A DNA stretch of 64,000 nucleotides from Anaerolineales bacterium. GTDB taxonomy: Bacteria; Chloroflexota; Anaerolineae; Anaerolineales; Villigracilaceae. Numbering within the stretch: position 1 is the first letter of the stretch; each line of letters starts with the position of its first letter. The notes beneath the pieces were generated by a model, which was not told the origin of the DNA, did not search any database, and saw only the letters and a program-made list of their open reading frames with translations. The stretch lies in assembly GCA_020847435.1 (NCBI GenBank), contig JADLBX010000003.1, positions 1 to 64,000 on the forward strand, in the 5' to 3' direction. Below, in pieces: positions 16,785 through 25,185 of the stretch. The position numbers and the translations under genes are program-made.

Positions 16785-17173
16785 TCGTGCTGGATACCCA
16801 TATTTGGGTATGGTGGGTGCATGGCGATGAACGGATCTCTTCATCACAAGCGGAAGCCATTGAAGCCAATGAAGATAAAGAAATAGGCATCAGCGCCATC
16901 TCGTTATGGGAAATTGCGAAACTCGTTGAAAACAATCGGCTTGAATTACCTGTCCCTCTCGAAAAATGGTTTGAACAAGCCCTGAGTTATCCTGGAATTC
17001 GCATCATCGAGCTAACTCCTGAAATTGTGACCGAATCCACCCGCCTGCCTGGGAAATTTCATAAAGACCCTGCCGATCAAATTATCGTTGCTACCGCTAG
17101 AGTGATGAAATGCTCGCTGATCACATCGGATGACAGAATCCTCGGCTACCCACATGTGAAAACAGAAGGATAA
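16781..17173 (+). CDS. vapC: PIN domain toxin, VapC type
   Basis: A 130-residue ribonuclease toxin. The acidic residues expected for PIN nucleases are visible: Asp in MIVLDTHIWVWW, Glu in ISLWEIAKLVENN, and Asp in FHKDPADQIIVATARV with a further Asp in LITSDDRIL. VapC toxins cleave RNA such as tRNA or rRNA. The ATG at 16781 overlaps the antitoxin stop. A strong terminator follows at 17174-17207. The whole module is bracketed by a direct duplication of the gcdH start, which suggests recent insertion. Confidence 0.85.
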   Translation: MIVLDTHIWVWWVHGDERISSSQAEAIEANEDKEIGISAISLWEIAKLVENNRLELPVPLEKWFEQALSYPGIRIIELTPEIVTESTRLPGKFHKDPADQIIVATARVMKCSLITSDDRILGYPHVKTEG

Positions 17174-17207
17174 AAAAACTTGGAGATCCTGAGATTTCCA
17201 AGTTTTT
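17174..17207 (+). terminator. rho-independent terminator of the VapBC-like module
   Basis: AAAAACTTGGA (17174-17184) pairs with TCCAAGTTTTT (17197-17207). A further T-run lies at about 17217-17223. It isolates the toxin module from gcdH. Confidence 0.75.
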
Positions 17208-17260
17208 AGTTCACTATTTTTTTGACAAAACCTTTCCAGTTATAAATTACCGCAGGCAAC

Positions 17261-17343
17261 CATGACCAAACCAACCTTCAAATGGGACGACCCCTTTCTG
17301 CTCAACGACCAACTGACCGACGAAGAGCGGATGATCCGCGACG
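17261..17343. repeat. right copy of the 82-bp direct repeat, the start of intact gcdH
   Basis: Same sequence as 16414-16496 with one mismatch. It is part of the intact dehydrogenase gene. Confidence 0.85.
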
Positions 17344-18464
17344 CGGCGCGCAAGTATTGCCAGGAGAAGTTGACGCCGCGCGTCCTCGAAGCGAACCGCA
17401 AGGAAATCTTCCACCGCGAGATCATGGACGAGATGGGGAGCCTCGGTTTTTTGGGATCAACGATCCCTGAGGAGTATGGAGGCGCGGGGTTGAATCACGT
17501 CGCCTATGGGTTGATCGCCCGTGAAGTCGAGCGTGTGGACAGCGGCTATCGCTCCGCCATGTCGGTGCAGAGTTCGCTGGTGATGTATCCCATTTACACC
17601 TACGGGACAGAAGAACAGCGAAAAAAGTATTTGCCGAATCTGGCGAGCGGAAAGTGGGTCGGCTGTTTCGGGTTGACTGAGCCGAATCACGGCAGCGATC
17701 CCGCCAGCATGGAAACCCGCGCCAAAAAAGTGGACGGCGGTTATGTTTTGCAAGGCAACAAGATGTGGATCACGAATTCGCCGATTGCAGATGTGTTCGT
17801 GGTGTGGGCAAAACTTCCCGCCGAGGACGGCGGAAAGAGCAACGGAGGTGAGATTCGTGGATTCATTTTGGAAAAAGGCATGAAGGGACTGTCCGCGCCG
17901 AAGATTGAGGGCAAGTTCAGTCTGCGCGCCAGTTCCACGGGCGAGATCGTGATGAACGAAGTGTTCGTGCCTGATGAAAATATGTTTCCAAACGTCAAAG
18001 GGCTGGGAGGTCCGTTCGGATGCTTGAATAAGGCGCGCTACGGGATTGCCTGGGGCGCGCTCGGCGCGGCGGAATTCTGCTGGCACGCGGCGCGTCAATA
18101 CACGCTGGACCGTCCGCAGTTTGGGCGTCCGCTGGCGGCGAACCAGATCATCCAATTGAAACTGGCGAATATGATGACAGAGATCACGCTGGGATTGCAA
18201 GGCGCGTTGCGTGTGGGACGTTTGATTGACGAGGGCAAATCCACTCCCGAAATGATCTCGCTCGTCAAACGCAATTCATGCGGAAAGGCGCTGGAGATCG
18301 CCCGCACCTCGCGCGACATGCACGGCGGCAACGGCGTCTCGGATGAGTTCCATGTGATTCGACACGTGATGAATTTGGAGGCGGTGAATACTTATGAGGG
18401 GACACACGACATCCACGCGTTGATTTTGGGCAGGGCGCAGACGGGGATTCAGGCGTTTTCGTAG
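17262..18464 (+). CDS. gcdH: glutaryl-CoA dehydrogenase
   Basis: A 400-residue flavoprotein of the acyl-CoA dehydrogenase family that oxidatively decarboxylates glutaryl-CoA to crotonyl-CoA in lysine, tryptophan and benzoate degradation. From memory it is strikingly close to mitochondrial [20 protein letters not shown] holds the substrate-binding Arg region, [17 protein letters not shown] and [16 protein letters not shown] are FAD-domain blocks, [10 protein letters not shown] and [18 protein letters not shown] follow, and the catalytic Glu is in [17 protein letters not shown]. Upstream there is TTGACA at 17222-17227 but no ideal -10. The original promoter may have been displaced by the VapBC-like insertion. 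Confidence 0.93.
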   Translation: MTKPTFKWDDPFLLNDQLTDEERMIRDAARKYCQEKLTPRVLEANRKEIFHREIMDEMGSLGFLGSTIPEEYGGAGLNHVAYGLIAREVERVDSGYRSAMSVQSSLVMYPIYTYGTEEQRKKYLPNLASGKWVGCFGLTEPNHGSDPASMETRAKKVDGGYVLQGNKMWITNSPIADVFVVWAKLPAEDGGKSNGGEIRGFILEKGMKGLSAPKIEGKFSLRASSTGEIVMNEVFVPDENMFPNVKGLGGPFGCLNKARYGIAWGALGAAEFCWHAARQYTLDRPQFGRPLAANQIIQLKLANMMTEITLGLQGALRVGRLIDEGKSTPEMISLVKRNSCGKALEIARTSRDMHGGNGVSDEFHVIRHVMNLEAVNTYEGTHDIHALILGRAQTGIQAFS

Positions 18465-18498
18465 AAGATGTTGCTTACTACACAATTTGAAACGGATC

Positions 18499-18852
18499 TT
18501 ACTCTTTCGATTCTTCTGCCAACAATTTATCCAATGCCTGTAATAACTCAGGCGCGCTCTCGGTTGCAGCCAGCCACACGCGAGTTATCAGGCTGTCTCC
18601 ATATTCATGCGCAAGGATGTTTCGAAAGCGGACGAAAACCGCCCAGGAAATTTCTGGATGTTTCCTGCGGAATTGCGGAGAGAGATGGTTCGCCGCTTCA
18701 CCAACGATCAGCAACAGACGCTCTGCCGCATAACGCATAAATTTGTCTTTTTCGAATTTATGGAATTTCACGCCAGCCATGAGTTCACGGATTTCTTTGG
18801 CGGCGTTCTGCATATCCCACAAATATGACAATGTGCGTTTATCCAGCGGCAT
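18499..18852 (-). CDS. hepT: HEPN domain toxin, HepT family (DUF86)
   Basis: A 117-residue helical RNase-like toxin. The HEPN active motif R-x4-6-H is present in VRFRNILAHEYGDS, and the preceding AERLLLIVGEAANHLSPQFR and PEISWAVFVRFR fit DUF86. HepT toxins cleave RNA and are silenced by poly-AMPylation from the MntA partner. It overlaps mntA by 14 bp on the minus strand, antitoxin first. The module lies just past the gcdH 3' end. Confidence 0.88.
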   Translation of the reverse strand: MPLDKRTLSYLWDMQNAAKEIRELMAGVKFHKFEKDKFMRYAAERLLLIVGEAANHLSPQFRRKHPEISWAVFVRFRNILAHEYGDSLITRVWLAATESAPELLQALDKLLAEESKE

Positions 18853-19147
18853 AGACCACCTTTGCCGTGCCTAAAATCTCGCTCCGCCGATAGGGGTTTC
18901 GCAGTCCTTCTTTTTCAACGAGGTCAACGGGACGCTTGAATATTTTTTCGAGTTCGATGCCCATTTCAGCGATCTCGAATAGACCGATCTTCGCCTTTGG
19001 ATCAATGCTCACCAGCACGTCCACATCGCTATCGGAACGGAAATCGGCGCGTAACGCCGAGCCAAATAACGAGAACTCGGTAATGCTCCAGCGTTGGCAA
19101 AACTCAGCGATCTTCTTGTAAGGGATTCGAAACTTCTTCCGTTGCAT
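18839..19147 (-). CDS. mntA: MNT-type antitoxin nucleotidyltransferase MntA
   Basis: A 102-residue nucleotidyltransferase with the GS-x10-DxD signature LFGSALRADFRSDSDVDVLV. It is expected to AMPylate the HEPN toxin HepT next to it. The ATG at 19147 (MQRKKFRIPYKKIAEFCQ) is chosen over a longer frame because upstream codons run through a family A palindromic repeat. The adjacent genes overlap, which supports a functional two-gene module. Confidence 0.85.
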   Translation of the reverse strand: MQRKKFRIPYKKIAEFCQRWSITEFSLFGSALRADFRSDSDVDVLVSIDPKAKIGLFEIAEMGIELEKIFKRPVDLVEKEGLRNPYRRSEILGTAKVVYAAG

Positions 19148-19172
19148 GGATTGAATTATAGCGCCGCTGCTC

Positions 19173-20036
19173 TCAGAGATTGCTTCGCTCGCTCGCAATG
19201 ACAGGTCGAACTGCCGCAAAGCCTAGACCGTTCGCCCCCAGATGAGTCCCGATCACAGCCGTGACGTTGACAAACAAAATATCGCGCGGCACAGACATGC
19301 GTTGACGATCCATCAACCCATTCAGCAAATTTTTTGCGCGGGCGGGGGCATTTGTGTGCAGGATCGCCAGTCGTTCCATCTCGCCCACTTCGAGCAACAA
19401 GTTCAACATCCGTTCATCGGATTGTTTCGTCGTGCGCGTCGCGCCGATGGGTTTGACGCTCCCGTCTTTGATCTCAACCACTGGCTTAATGGACAATAAT
19501 CCACCCAACTGCGCGACCACGCCAGGGACGCGCCCGCTCCGTTTTAGATTCTCCATCGTATCGAGCGCGGCGAAAACGGACAACCGCTTACGCGTCGATT
19601 CGACCGCGTCGAGCGCGGCTTGCAAGCCCATCTCAGCCGCTTCCGCTGCCGCGAGGACTTGAAAGCCGAGACCCAATGAAAGCGAGCTGCTATCCACGAT
19701 TGTGATTTTGTTGGGGAAGTCGTGTGCGGCTTGGCGCGCGACGTTGATAATGGCGGTCAACGTCCCTGCGGCGTGGATGGAGAGGACGTGTCCACAGCCG
19801 TGCGAGAGGAGGGAGTCGTAGCGGGACGCGAAATCGCCGATCGAAGGCGCGGCAGTTGTCGGGTAGGGGTGAAGCGCAGCGAGTCGATTGTAGAAATCCT
19901 CCCGGGAGATTCCGCTTCCATCCGCGTATTCTTTTCCATCGAGAATCAAAATCGAAGGGACAACTTCGAGTCTGTGTTGTTCGATCAGATCGTTTGGGAG
20001 GTCGCAGGTGGAATCGGTGACGATGCCGAGTTTCAT
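19173..20036 (-). CDS. DegV family fatty-acid-binding protein
   Basis: A 287-residue protein of the DegV/FakB type. FakB proteins present fatty acids to the kinase FakA, but the role of this copy is not certain and no fakA is nearby. Signature segments: MKLGIVTDSTCDLPNDLIEQ, YPTTAAPSIGDFASRYDSLL, AAGTLTAIINVARQAA, VDSSSLSLGLGF and GGLLSIKPVVEIKDG. The start ATG at 20036 is chosen for MKLGIVTDST and lies 1 bp past the lipoprotein stop, so the genes are one transcription unit. The last residues (VIASERSNL) are encoded by a family A palindromic repeat, so the natural end has been replaced. Confidence 0.88.
   Translation of the reverse strand: MKLGIVTDSTCDLPNDLIEQHRLEVVPSILILDGKEYADGSGISREDFYNRLAALHPYPTTAAPSIGDFASRYDSLLSHGCGHVLSIHAAGTLTAIINVARQAAHDFPNKITIVDSSSLSLGLGFQVLAAAEAAEMGLQAALDAVESTRKRLSVFAALDTMENLKRSGRVPGVVAQLGGLLSIKPVVEIKDGSVKPIGATRTTKQSDERMLNLLLEVGEMERLAILHTNAPARAKNLLNGLMDRQRMSVPRDILFVNVTAVIGTHLGANGLGFAAVRPVIASERSNL
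19176..19202. repeat. family A palindromic repeat at the degV 3' end
   Basis: GAGATTGCTTCGCTCGCTCG followed by CAATGAC. It overlaps the degV stop region and sits upstream of mntA. Confidence 0.7.
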
Positions 20037-20037
20037 G

Positions 20038-21120
20038 TTAGGGCAGAGGGGGGAGCGTTTCCATAGACCACGTGGTGTAATACGTGGGACCATCTTTGGT
20101 GTATTGAAAGAGAAGAATCCAATAGCCGTTTAGCAACCTGCCCCACACGCTCGAGCCGGACGGGCGATATTCCACAATGGTCGTGTATTCGCCGGCTTTC
20201 AGAAGGGCGCTAACTTCGCCTTCCAGGCTCGGTTCTTTTCTTATTTCCTGTTCCAAAAGCGTCGCCACTTCCATTGGCAGGATCGGGAACGGCTCAAGCC
20301 GTTCCATTTGCACCCACACCTCGTCGCGCGCCACAAAGGGCCAGTAGATCGAGCCTTGTGGCGGGTTCACCCAATAGGTGGTTTTTGTTTTGGTGTTCCA
20401 GGTGACGAGCACCACTTTATGCACAAAATTTGGCTCGGTGAAGTAGTTCACCTTATCCGCCGAACCCGGATTGTTGTAAGCCAACGTATGCACGCGCCCC
20501 CACCCGCCTTGGATCGCTTCGAGGGTGACAATGTTGCCGCCCATCGTCAGGCTTTCCATTTGCGGGAAACCCGCCCCGTTGAACAATGCCGTCGAGGGTG
20601 ATTTCAAAAATATCAATTTCTTTTTATCGTGGTTATTAAGTTCGTCAATAAACGTCTCCCATCTGCCGGTCATGGGAGTTCGATGCGTGCCTGTCCCCTC
20701 CTTGGGTATGGGCGAGAGCGGCACCACTTCCGGGGTTTGTTTCAGGTAGCTCCAATCGGGACCCACCGTCCGTGACTTGTAGTCATAGAGGGCAAGCTGG
20801 CTGTCGTGCTTGACGCGAAAATATTGGATATTTTGCGACGGAGTCGAACTGGGCAGAATGAATGTAAACGGCGTGGACGTGACTACGGCTGTGAACGTGC
20901 TCCATGGCGTGGCAGTGAAGGTCGGCGTGATGGTGGCTGGCGGCAGAGCGGACTGTGTCTGCGTGGAGGCGACTGCGGCAGTCTGCTGGATGTACAACTG
21001 GATAGCGTTCGGGTCAGACGCAGGGACGGCTGGACCGCCCGTCGTCGGCGCGCACGCCAAGGCGAGGGCGAGCGCGGCAAACACGAGCAGCGCTCGCACA
21101 GCAGTTGACGACGATTTCAT
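20038..21120 (-). CDS. lipoprotein with Thr-Pro linker, function unknown
   Basis: A 360-residue secreted lipoprotein: signal sequence AVRALLVFAALALALACAPT with a lipobox LACA, a Thr/Pro-rich linker (about 50-100) and a globular C-terminal domain with many aromatics (YWVNPPQGSIYWPF, GWGRVHTLAYNNPG, YWILLFQYTKDGPTYY). No enzyme motif is seen. The gene overlaps ywbE by 4 bp and is followed by degV, so it belongs to the PBP-ywbE-lipoprotein-degV unit. It may be a cell-wall-linked protein; this is inference from the linker only. Confidence 0.75.
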   Translation of the reverse strand: MKSSSTAVRALLVFAALALALACAPTTGGPAVPASDPNAIQLYIQQTAAVASTQTQSALPPATITPTFTATPWSTFTAVVTSTPFTFILPSSTPSQNIQYFRVKHDSQLALYDYKSRTVGPDWSYLKQTPEVVPLSPIPKEGTGTHRTPMTGRWETFIDELNNHDKKKLIFLKSPSTALFNGAGFPQMESLTMGGNIVTLEAIQGGWGRVHTLAYNNPGSADKVNYFTEPNFVHKVVLVTWNTKTKTTYWVNPPQGSIYWPFVARDEVWVQMERLEPFPILPMEVATLLEQEIRKEPSLEGEVSALLKAGEYTTIVEYRPSGSSVWGRLLNGYWILLFQYTKDGPTYYTTWSMETLPPLP

Positions 21121-21314
21121 TCTTCGACGATCTCCTTCACGCGCCCCACTTCCCCGCTCTGCAAGCGGACCTTGATGCCGTGCGGATGGTTCGGCGATTT
21201 GGTGAGGAGGTCTTTGACAATGCCCTTGGTCAATTTCCCTGTGGGTTGATCCTGTTTCTGGACGATCAGCACAGTTGTGCCGGGTTTGAGGTTCGCGCGT
21301 GTAGGAACGGTCAT
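21117..21314 (-). CDS. ywbE: YwbE family protein (DUF2196)
   Basis: A 65-residue beta-rich protein. The conserved pattern is LKPGTTVLIVQKQDQPTGKL followed by TKGIVKDLLTKSPNHPHGIK and VRLQSGEVGRVKEI. The family is conserved in bacteria and archaea, with a small SH3-like or OB-like fold and no established function. It lies between the PBP gene and the lipoprotein gene with short spacing, so it is co-transcribed with them. Confidence 0.88.
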   Translation of the reverse strand: MTVPTRANLKPGTTVLIVQKQDQPTGKLTKGIVKDLLTKSPNHPHGIKVRLQSGEVGRVKEIVEE

Positions 21315-21321
21315 CGTTGGC

Positions 21322-24300
21322 TCACGGCGTGGGGTTTGGCGTGGGCGTCTCGGTGGGAGGAGGCGTCAGGGTCGGGGTTTCGGAGGGGGTGGCGGTGGGC
21401 GCGTCGGTTGGCGGGAGTGGGGTGAGGCTGGGGGTGGCAGTTGGCTCGGGGGTCGGGGTAGGCAGGTTCAACGTCAGCGTGACGCGTTTTTCAGCGAAGA
21501 ATTCCTCTCCGTTCATGAGGTAGATCCGCAGGGTGATCGTGCTCGCGGTCACATCCTTCAAATTCCAGGTGAAGAGGTTGCCTTCCGATTCGATCTTGTC
21601 TGTGCCTTGTGCGAGGATCGTCCAGTTGTCGGGGTCGTTGCCCGTGCTGTATTCGAGCCGCCAGCCGCTGAGGTCGCCTTTGGTGACGCTGATGATGCCT
21701 TTGATGCCGAGGGTAGCGTCTGTGATGACATCGTTGTCTTTGAGGTTGGTGAATTCGAGAATCGGGCGCGGGTCGTCGGCGGAACATTCGCGGTCGGGCG
21801 CGAAGAACGGATTGCGCGGCATTTCGTGGGCTTCGAGCCAGTCGCGCCCGTCGCCGGTGCGGAGCCATTTGCGCGCCCATTCGTCTTTGACGTTCATCAC
21901 GAGTTCTTCTTTGTCGAAATCGGGGCAGGCATTGCCTGCGATCAAGCCCGTCCACGTGTCAATTTCAGTTTGGCGGAGCAGGTCTTGCGAGGCAGGCAGG
22001 GGTGGTTGGTCGAACGCGTAGAATTCACTGCGTTGACCGCCTTTGCACCAGTTGGAGGGTTCGGCTCCCGAAACGGCGCAAATGATCTTTTCGGTGATGC
22101 CCGGTGGAATGGTGAACGGGCTGGGCGTGTTGTTCGGGCTGACGATCGGGACCGCGTAAGCCATAAATTGCGCCCAGATCGGCGCCGCACCGGTGGTGCC
22201 GGAAGTGTTGACCATGGGTGTGTAATCCGCGTTGCCGACCCACACGCCGGTGACGAGATCGGGGGTGTAGCCGAGCGTCCAGTTGTCGTAGACGTTGACG
22301 CCGTCGGCGCCGCGCGGGTCGCCGGCGGTGCCGGTCTTTGCCGCCGCCTGGAAAGGCAGGTTCAAAATGGAGTTTGGACCGAACATCCACGCGCGGGCTT
22401 GCGTGTCGGAAAGGATCGAGGAGATCAGGAACGCGTGTTCGGCGCGGATGACTTGTTCGGCTTGCGGCGGCTGATATTCGTAGATCACGTTGCCTTCGAA
22501 GTCAACGATCTTGAGGATCGCCACCGGGGGAAGTTTTTTGCCGCCGTTCGCCATCACGGAAAAGGCGGAGGTCATATCGAGCAGGCTCACTTCGCCGCCG
22601 CCGAGCGTGAGCGCGAGTCCGTATTGGTCGCTCTTGAGGCTGGTGATGCCGAGGCGTTCTGCCATGGCGATCATGCCGTCTTTTTCCGGCGTGTTCGGGT
22701 CGTCGTAGACGCCGACGAATTGAAGCGCTTTTACCGCCGGCACATTGAACGAATTGGATAACGCGGCGCGCACGGTGACCGGTCCGTGAAATTTGCCGTC
22801 GTAGTTGATGGGCGAATACGGTGGGTTTGCGCCGTCGGGGAAGTCGGTCGGCACGTCCCAGATGAGCGTCGAGGGCGTCCAGCCTTTTTCGAACGCGGCG
22901 AGGTAGGTGATGGGCTTGATCGAAGAGCCGGGCTGACGCGTGGCGCTATCCGCCATGTTAATCTGCCCGGCGATCGCGTCGTTGTTGAAATCGGGCGAGC
23001 CGACCATGGCGAGGATCTCGCCGGTGGAGGGTTTGAGCGCCACGAGCGCGCCATTCTTCGCGTTCTTGTCGGCGATCGCCGCCAGCTGTTCGGCGACCAG
23101 TCTCTGCGCTTCGTCTTGAAGCGTCGGGTCAATGGTGGTGTAGACGATGAACCCGGAGCGATAGATGGTCTGCGCGTCGTACTGCGCTTCCAGTTTCGAG
23201 CGGACGAAGTTCACCCAATGCGGGTATTTGGCGTTGAAGCTCGGCGCCCTGAAGTTGTACGTTTTGATGTAATCTGCCGCCTGCACCGCCGCGAGCTGGT
23301 CCACGCAGACCGGCGTTTCGCTGTTGCTGACGGGGATACATCCCTCCGACTGACTCAACCCGAACATCAACACCAACACTTGTTGTTGCCGCGTCAGGGT
23401 CACGTCGCGGTTTGTGTAAATATCGTAGACCGACGGCGATTGCGGCAGACCGGCGAGGAACGAGGCTTCGGCAAGCGTCAACTGGTTTGCCGTTTTGTTG
23501 AAATAAGTTTCCGCGGCGGCTTCGATCCCGTAGGCGAGGTTGCCGTAATAGATCTCGTTGAGATACAACTCAAGGATTTCATCCTTCGAGTAGCGGCGGG
23601 TGATCTCTGCGGCGAGGATGATCTCGCGCACTTTGCGCGCATACGTCCGCTGGGCGCGCTCTTCGGGGGTCAACAATAACGCCCGCGCCAATTGCTGGGT
23701 GATGGTGGATGCGCCGCCGCCCTGCCCGTCGGTGCGATAGTTTTCCCACAACGCGCGGATGATCGCCCACGCGTCGAAGCCGGGATGTGTGTAAAAATCC
23801 TGGTCTTCGGTGGCGATCGTCGCCGCCACAAGCGCGGGCGAAATTCTGTCGAGCGTCACGTAAGTCCTGCGTCCCGCCGTCGGGTCGAGGATTTCGTAAA
23901 GGAGATTTCCGTTCCTGTCCAAAATGCGCGTGGTCTCGAATTGCGAAGCGCGGTTCTTCAGGTCGTCCACGCTGGGGAGCGTGCGGGCGATCGAGTAATA
24001 CGAGAAGATCAAAACCGAGCCGCCGAGGATGGCAAGGATGACAAACCCGAACAGGGCAAGCACGGCGCTGCGCGCCAAACATCCGCCCGTGCGCTTCCAA
24101 TCAATGGAATTCCAATCGAACGATGCGGATTGAGGCTTACGCGGCTGACTCGGCGGCGAGACGCGGCGCGTCTCCGTCAGCCCGCGCGGGCGGCTGACCG
24201 GTTCATACGCGACGGGCGACACGCGCGTCCCTTCCAGGTCCACTTCGTTGACGCGGCGCGGCAGGGGCATATTGTTCTCGTCCAGCGCGATATGCCGCGG

Positions 24301-24483
24301 CGCATCCCCCTCTCCCTGCAAGGCAGAGGGGCGGGGTGAGGGTCCAGACTTGCTTTTCGCGCTCGCCTTTGTCGTCCCCTGCTCGTTCGTCTTCGGCTCG
24401 ATGGGAGGTTCGGCGCGCGTCTCGGCTTCAGAGTCGAGTAACCGTTTTACTTTTTTGGCTTGGTCTTCTTCGTTGTTCATCAT
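21322..24483 (-). CDS. class A penicillin-binding protein (PBP1A type)
   Basis: A 1053-residue bifunctional peptidoglycan synthase. A cytoplasmic N-terminal tail (about 1-130) precedes the membrane helix SAVLALFGFVILAILGGSVL. The glycosyltransferase domain shows ATEDQDFYTHPGFDAW with its catalytic Glu and QGGGASTITQQLARALLL. The transpeptidase domain has the serine motif PGSSIKPITYLAAFE, SNSFN and KTGTAGD. The C-terminus ends in a Thr/Pro-rich tail (TPTPEPTATPSLTP), common in exported proteins here. Residues about 46-62 (GPSPRPSALQGEGDAPR) are encoded by a palindromic repeat (24307-24331). The role in cell-wall synthesis is certain from the motifs. Confidence 0.93.
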   Translation of the reverse strand: MMNNEEDQAKKVKRLLDSEAETRAEPPIEPKTNEQGTTKASAKSKSGPSPRPSALQGEGDAPRHIALDENNMPLPRRVNEVDLEGTRVSPVAYEPVSRPRGLTETRRVSPPSQPRKPQSASFDWNSIDWKRTGGCLARSAVLALFGFVILAILGGSVLIFSYYSIARTLPSVDDLKNRASQFETTRILDRNGNLLYEILDPTAGRRTYVTLDRISPALVAATIATEDQDFYTHPGFDAWAIIRALWENYRTDGQGGGASTITQQLARALLLTPEERAQRTYARKVREIILAAEITRRYSKDEILELYLNEIYYGNLAYGIEAAAETYFNKTANQLTLAEASFLAGLPQSPSVYDIYTNRDVTLTRQQQVLVLMFGLSQSEGCIPVSNSETPVCVDQLAAVQAADYIKTYNFRAPSFNAKYPHWVNFVRSKLEAQYDAQTIYRSGFIVYTTIDPTLQDEAQRLVAEQLAAIADKNAKNGALVALKPSTGEILAMVGSPDFNNDAIAGQINMADSATRQPGSSIKPITYLAAFEKGWTPSTLIWDVPTDFPDGANPPYSPINYDGKFHGPVTVRAALSNSFNVPAVKALQFVGVYDDPNTPEKDGMIAMAERLGITSLKSDQYGLALTLGGGEVSLLDMTSAFSVMANGGKKLPPVAILKIVDFEGNVIYEYQPPQAEQVIRAEHAFLISSILSDTQARAWMFGPNSILNLPFQAAAKTGTAGDPRGADGVNVYDNWTLGYTPDLVTGVWVGNADYTPMVNTSGTTGAAPIWAQFMAYAVPIVSPNNTPSPFTIPPGITEKIICAVSGAEPSNWCKGGQRSEFYAFDQPPLPASQDLLRQTEIDTWTGLIAGNACPDFDKEELVMNVKDEWARKWLRTGDGRDWLEAHEMPRNPFFAPDRECSADDPRPILEFTNLKDNDVITDATLGIKGIISVTKGDLSGWRLEYSTGNDPDNWTILAQGTDKIESEGNLFTWNLKDVTASTITLRIYLMNGEEFFAEKRVTLTLNLPTPTPEPTATPSLTPLPPTDAPTATPSETPTLTPPPTETPTPNPTP
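24307..24331. repeat. palindromic repeat inside the PBP gene
   Basis: CCCCTCT (24307-24313) pairs with AGAGGGG (24325-24331) and lies in the cytoplasmic N-terminal tail, where extra residues are tolerated. Confidence 0.5.
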
Positions 24484-24578
24484 TGATACTCAGAAAGTCG
24501 GTGGATTAGAGACTGAATACATCCTTCACCACTCATCATTCATCCTTGTGCTTCAAATCGTCAATCGTAAATCGTAAA

Positions 24579-25025
24579 TCAAACTGGTTTGCTTACCATC
24601 AACACTGTCCACATTCCGCGATGACAGACCTCGCCGTTCTGATTCTTGATCTCGACCGAAATCTTCACCGAGCCTCCGCCGATGCGCGGCAAGGCTTTGG
24701 TCTCCGTGGTTTCCATTTCCGCATAAATCGCATCGCCGATAAAGACCGGCTTGACGAACTTCCATTCATTGATCTCACGGAAAGCGATCACCGTGCCGTC
24801 CAATATGCCCGTCTTCCATGCCAAGCCCAACGCGTACGACAATCCCAAAACCCCGTGCGCGATCTGCTTCCCGAACGGGGTCGTCTTGCTAAACTCCGCG
24901 TCGGTGTGGATGCGGTTATCGTCGCCGGTCAACGCGGCGAACTGCATAATGTCGGCTTCGGTGATCGTCCGTTTCTCTGTCGCGATCTTTTCACCGATCA
25001 TGAACTCTTCAAAATATTTACCCAT
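24579..25025 (-). CDS. MaoC-like hotdog dehydratase
   Basis: A 148-residue single-hotdog protein likely to act on enoyl-CoA or hydroxyacyl-CoA thioesters. The hydratase motif appears as TGDDNRIHTDAEFSKTTPFG, with the catalytic Asp/His pair, and then HGVLGLSYALGL. Later strands FREINEWKFVKPVFIGD and RGMWTVLMV complete the fold. It could feed fatty-acid or amino-acid-derived CoA oxidation together with GcdH, though the exact substrate cannot be told from sequence. Confidence 0.85.
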   Translation of the reverse strand: MGKYFEEFMIGEKIATEKRTITEADIMQFAALTGDDNRIHTDAEFSKTTPFGKQIAHGVLGLSYALGLAWKTGILDGTVIAFREINEWKFVKPVFIGDAIYAEMETTETKALPRIGGGSVKISVEIKNQNGEVCHRGMWTVLMVSKPV

Positions 25026-25148
25026 GTGTAGTCTCCTAGTTTCCTGGTTTGATCGTTTGATAGTTTCATAATCTGGTTGTTGTCTCTCGTGCTATTGGTG
25101 AACAGACCAGCCGACTATCGGACTAGCGAACCAAATAAATTATACCCT

Positions 25149-25177
25149 TTGACCTCCCGCCCTTCTGCCCGTACAAT
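25149..25177 (+). promoter_or_regulatory. strong predicted promoter for a leaderless glycosidase mRNA
   Basis: TTGACC (25149-25154), a 17-bp spacer and TACAAT (25172-25177). The -10 ends 8 bp before the ATG at 25186, so transcription would begin at or next to the start codon and there is no room for a ribosome-binding site. Confidence 0.6.
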
Positions 25178-25185
25178 ACTGCCCT

